Origin: MGBC163016 sp964518575
Lineage (GTDB): Bacteria > Actinomycetota > Coriobacteriia > Coriobacteriales > Eggerthellaceae
Length of the DNA: 64,000 nt
NCBI GenBank assembly: GCA_964518575.1
Contig: CAZFGW010000005.1
Span: forward strand, 23,996-87,995
Direction: 5' to 3'
The notes under the pieces are model-generated. The model saw only the letters and a list, made by a program, of their open reading frames with translations, had not been told where the DNA came from and did not search any database. Position numbers and translations under genes: made by a program. Numbering within the stretch: position 1 is the stretch's first letter; each line of letters opens with the position of its first letter. Shown piece by piece: positions 61,671 to 64,000 of this stretch.

Positions 61671-62573
61671 CTACGCGTTTCGCTCCGGCGCCTGTTCGCC
61701 TGTCTGATTGCTGTTCTGATTGTTATCCCGATTGTCGTTCTGCTCGTCGCTCTGTGTGATGTTCTCTTCGCCTGTCTTCGCGCCGCTCTGCTCACTCATA
61801 TACTTCGCGAGATTCGAGTTGTAGCGCATCTGGATAAACTCGAGGATGACGGCGAAGATCATGGCGAAGTACACCATCAACTTCTCCAAATGCATGTCAA
61901 GGATCTCGATATGGGTGGTAATGCCGAGCGAATCCAACACAAGCAGGATGCCGATAGCTGCGATGAATACAAGCGCGAGTATTTTCATCTCAGCATGGCG
62001 ACTGATGAAATCAGAAATGGGATCGATGAAGACCATCATGATGATGATCGCGATGATCACAGCGGCGATCATGACGATGAGATGCTCAGCAAGCCCGACA
62101 GCGGTGATGACCGAATCGATGGAGAAAACAAGATCCATCACCATGATGGTCCCGACGGCTTGGGGAAGCTGGATGGTTCGCTGCTCTTTGTGCTCTTCAG
62201 AATGCTCCACCTTGATGTCGGAGAGCGACAGCGTATCTTTCAATTCAACGATACCTTTATAGATGAGATAAGACCCTCCCGCGAGCATGACGATGTCGCG
62301 GATGCTGAGGTCATGGACATAGAATCCCAAACGGATTTCGAAAAGCGTTGCGGTCATATGCACAAGCCAGCTTGCGAAGCATAAGAACAAGCAGCGCATC
62401 ACAAGCGCGCCCGCAAGACCGAGCTTCCTGCCGATGTGCCGTTTCTCTTCAGGAAGGCGGTTGCTCGTCAAGGAGATGAAGACGATGTTGTCAACCCCGA
62501 GGACAATCTCAAGGAACGTCAATGTGAGTAAGCTGATCCATGTTTCCGGTGTTGTGAACAGAGAAAGATCCAT
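61671..62573 (-). CDS. TerC family integral membrane protein
   Basis: A 300-residue membrane protein with about seven helices. The TerC signatures are FLEIVLGVDNIVFISL near the N-terminus and MVMDLVFSIDSVITAVGL in the middle, with acidic residues inside helices thought to bind metal. TerC/Alx-type proteins export manganese or help metal loading at the membrane; the ion here is not known. The last ~35 residues are Asn/Gln/Glu-rich and hydrophilic. Confidence 0.93.
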   Translation of the reverse strand: MDLSLFTTPETWISLLTLTFLEIVLGVDNIVFISLTSNRLPEEKRHIGRKLGLAGALVMRCLFLCFASWLVHMTATLFEIRLGFYVHDLSIRDIVMLAGGSYLIYKGIVELKDTLSLSDIKVEHSEEHKEQRTIQLPQAVGTIMVMDLVFSIDSVITAVGLAEHLIVMIAAVIIAIIIMMVFIDPISDFISRHAEMKILALVFIAAIGILLVLDSLGITTHIEILDMHLEKLMVYFAMIFAVILEFIQMRYNSNLAKYMSEQSGAKTGEENITQSDEQNDNRDNNQNSNQTGEQAPERNA

Positions 62574-62611
62574 ATGAAAACCCTATCAAATGAACGTCAT
62601 AGCAGCAATGA

Positions 62612-62617
62612 TATAAT
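62612..62617 (+). promoter_or_regulatory. extended -10 for the gene at 62649
   Basis: TATAAT preceded by TG one base before (TGaTATAAT). An extended -10 can work without a good -35, and none is seen. RNA would start ~25 bases before the gene. Confidence 0.5.
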
Positions 62618-62648
62618 CCCTTACGTTACCTAACCGAGGAGTAGTCCA

Positions 62649-63506
62649 TTGTCACCGCGCGAAAGCGACCCGAGAGCGAACGCAAGACCTGAGACAGGTG
62701 CGAACCAACCCGATTCCCGCTCGGTTTCGAAAACTATATCCTATGCGCATGGTCGTGATCGCGGCGCTCTCTCCAATCCTGCCATTCATACGATGAATGG
62801 CGATGCGCTCTCCCGCCCGCTCGATCCACCGAAGGATGTCAGGCGCGGCATGGTTATTGGTGTTATTGCTGCACTTGTCATTGGAGCACTCTTTCTTATG
62901 TGGTATTTCGACGGTATCGTCAACGAGCCGAAGCGCGAGCAAGCGGCTCTTGAGCAGAATGTCGAAAAGTCCGTTGATCTTGCCCTTCCCGACCTTGCCG
63001 CATTGATGCCACTTGATGATGTGGCAATCTCTGAGCTCTTGGTGTCGAGCGGATTGAATCTGTATGAAAAGAGTCCCGCTGGATCAGGGCAGGCATACGA
63101 GGTCATCAAGCTTCCTGACGATGTCACTGTTGCTGATGCGGCAGCGCTCTATCTGCAAGGTGTCAACAAGATCAGTGCTGCAACCGCCGTCAAGCTCCTC
63201 AACGGTTCGTGGGATCTCAAAGTTGAGCGCGAAAATGGTACGAACATGGGGCTCCATTATGCCGACTTCAAGTCCGGCGGTGTCGAGGAAGCAGTACAGA
63301 ACGCAATCGCGGCGGCAGGACTCACCGATACGCCTATGACCGACAGCGGTGTGGACAACTCAGGCAACACCTATACCGCCGGTACCATTGAAACCGCAAC
63401 GGGCATGTATACCTGGCGCGTGTCTGCCCTCCCCCTATCCGAGATCTATAAGAACAAAGGGATTCCAGAAGATGCCGTCTATGTCGGCATCCGTATGATG
63501 TCCTAG
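62649..63506 (+). CDS. membrane-anchored protein of unknown function
   Basis: A 285-residue protein that I do not recognise. A ~65-residue polar, basic cytoplasmic start is followed by one transmembrane helix (~68-90, MVIGVIAALVIGALFLMWYF) and an extracellular part (~95-285). The outer part looks like two similar halves of alpha/beta character. There are no cysteines in the outer part and no lipobox. TTG start, supported by GAGGAG seven bases upstream and an extended -10. Probably envelope-associated (inference). Confidence 0.8.
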   Translation: MSPRESDPRANARPETGANQPDSRSVSKTISYAHGRDRGALSNPAIHTMNGDALSRPLDPPKDVRRGMVIGVIAALVIGALFLMWYFDGIVNEPKREQAALEQNVEKSVDLALPDLAALMPLDDVAISELLVSSGLNLYEKSPAGSGQAYEVIKLPDDVTVADAAALYLQGVNKISAATAVKLLNGSWDLKVERENGTNMGLHYADFKSGGVEEAVQNAIAAAGLTDTPMTDSGVDNSGNTYTAGTIETATGMYTWRVSALPLSEIYKNKGIPEDAVYVGIRMMS

Positions 63507-63716
63507 CGTTGACCCCAAAGACTCCTGCATAATCGAACACATTACAAGATCGTATCTGTCTGGACATAGATGCAGGGGCGAGATTCACCACGTCCGAAGT
63601 ACAACGGCAAACTACACGTAGTCAATAGGGTTCGACCATACTACGATCTGGGCATAGACGTGGCCGCCTGTGACAACCCGCAATATATCGTCCTCATTGG
63701 AAATAGAAGCAAAGAA
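63507..63716. other. non-coding stretch after the unknown gene
   Basis: About 210 bases with no convincing reading frame, terminator or RNA gene. A GGTTCGACC near 63629 resembles a tRNA T-loop but no tRNA folds around it. Confidence 0.4.
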
Positions 63717-63790
63717 TGGAGGCGACGTCCGGATTCGAACCGGAGATAAAGGCTTTGCAGGCCTCTGCCTTACCACTTGGCCACGTCGCC
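63717..63790 (-). tRNA. tRNA-Cys (anticodon GCA)
   Basis: On the minus strand the cloverleaf is complete: acceptor GGCGACG/CGTCGCC, D-arm with AAGTGGTAAGG, anticodon loop CTGCAAA with GCA at 63758-63756, T-arm CCGGTTCGAATCCGG, discriminator U (usual for Cys) and an encoded CCA (63719-63717). The tRNA body is 71 bases (63790-63720). Confidence 0.97.
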
Positions 63791-63803
63791 ACATGACATA
63801 CCC

Positions 63804-63833
63804 GTTGTCGCCTTGAGAGATGAAAGCGACAAC
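63804..63833 (-). other. hairpin in the tRNA-Cys 5' leader
   Basis: GTTGTCGC (63833-63826, minus) and GCGACAAC (63811-63804) pair perfectly over eight bases with a 14-base loop, 13 bases before the mature 5' end. It could guide RNase P processing or be a small attenuator without a U-tract. Confidence 0.4.
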
Positions 63834-63851
63834 CACAAAACGTGCTGGACA

Positions 63852-63881
63852 ATTCTACCCTGAACCATCGAGAAATGGCAA
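63852..63881 (-). promoter_or_regulatory. tRNA-Cys promoter
   Basis: Minus strand TTGCCA (63881-63876), 18-base spacer, TAGAAT (63857-63852). RNA would start near 63845, about 55 bases before tRNA-Cys. Confidence 0.6.
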
Positions 63882-63911
63882 CCCTCAAACCCGTGACTGA
63901 CCACGGAGAAA

Positions 63912-63941
63912 GAAAAAAGCCAAAGCGCATAGCTTTGGCTT
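63912..63941 (-). terminator. intrinsic terminator after tRNA-Gly
   Basis: Minus strand AAGCCAAAGC (63941-63932), loop TATGC, GCTTTGGCTT (63926-63917), then TTTTCTTT. A perfect ten-base-pair stem with a U-rich run; it ends the tRNA-Gly transcript before the tRNA-Cys promoter. Confidence 0.92.
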
Positions 63942-63950
63942 CAAAATTCA

Positions 63951-64000
63951 TGGAGCGGACAACGGGGTTCGAACCCGCGACCCCCACCTTGGCAAGGTGG
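63951..64000 (-). tRNA. tRNA-Gly (anticodon GCC), 3' part only
   Basis: The window edge cuts the gene in the anticodon stem. Seen are the anticodon loop TTGCCAA with GCC, the variable loop, the T-arm CGGGTTCGAACCCCG, the acceptor 3' strand TGTCCGC, discriminator U and an encoded CCA (63953-63951). The 5' half lies beyond the window. Confidence 0.93.

Noticed and set aside
63620..63645. T-loop-like GGTTCGACC as a hint of a third tRNA
   Set aside because: No acceptor, D- or anticodon stem can be built around it on either strand.
63694..63987. Minus-strand reading frame across the two tRNAs
   Set aside because: It runs through tRNA-Cys, its promoter, a terminator and tRNA-Gly, so it cannot be a gene.
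1..64000. CRISPR arrays, insertion sequences, prophage or a defence island
   Set aside because: No regularly spaced repeats, transposase, integrase or phage-like genes are present; every sizeable gene belongs to core metabolism or information processing, except the few unknowns listed.

Overview
The window reads as a chromosomal core region of a Gram-positive, high-GC-lineage bacterium that still has many Firmicutes-like genes. Visible features include LexA/RecA SOS control, HrcA/CIRCE heat-shock control, PyrR control of pyrimidine genes, RNase Y and RNase J, SpoVS, ComEA/ComEC, a diaminopimelate lysine pathway and moderate GC. This fits a member of the Coriobacteriia (Eggerthellaceae); the moderate GC suggests something close to Cryptobacterium. 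That placement is inference from gene content and order, not from a marker-gene search. I see no phage, insertion sequence, CRISPR array or foreign island.

Almost all genes lie on the minus strand, so the layout is best read from right to left. The right end (64000-62600) has a partial tRNA-Gly, a strong terminator, tRNA-Cys and one unknown membrane-anchored protein. Next come a TerC-type membrane protein, a lipid kinase, RNase D, a membrane zinc peptidase, exonuclease VII (xseA-xseB), a HIT protein and pta. From 55.6 to 45.1 kb runs a pyrimidine operon (pyrR-pyrB-pyrC-carA-carB-pyrK-pyrD-pyrF) followed by gmk, rpoZ and thiI. Its leader has a PyrR-binding loop and what looks like a translational on/off switch. 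comEA, comEC and holA follow, then the only ribosomal gene on the plus strand, rpsT, which encodes an S20 with a long charged tail behind a highly structured leader.

From 38.3 to 24.8 kb lie lepA, dusB and hemW. After them a CIRCE-controlled run begins: hrcA-dnaJ-rsmE-mtaB-phoH-ybeY-dgkA-era, a zinc-ribbon/PASTA protein and recO. This joins heat-shock control to ribosome and tRNA maturation. Then come rpsO and pnp, dapB and dapA, RNase J, ftsK, a RodZ-like protein, yajQ, rimO, a pgsA-cinA fusion, recA and recX, rny, an uncharacterised GHKL ATPase, spoVS, miaB, miaA, dapF and hflX, with lexA facing them. Much of this second run keeps the order known from Bacillus subtilis (pnp, dapA, rnj, ftsK/spoIIIE, rodZ/ymfM, pgsA, cinA, recA, rny, spoVS, miaB).

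The most interesting points are: (1) the GHKL ATPase sitting where B. subtilis has ymdB; (2) the S20 tail and the chain of hairpins before rpsT; (3) two crossing complementary segments in the rpsO leader; (4) the PyrR switch; (5) the pgsA-cinA fusion; (6) lexA and recA promoters that both carry a LexA-box-like palindrome between -35 and -10.
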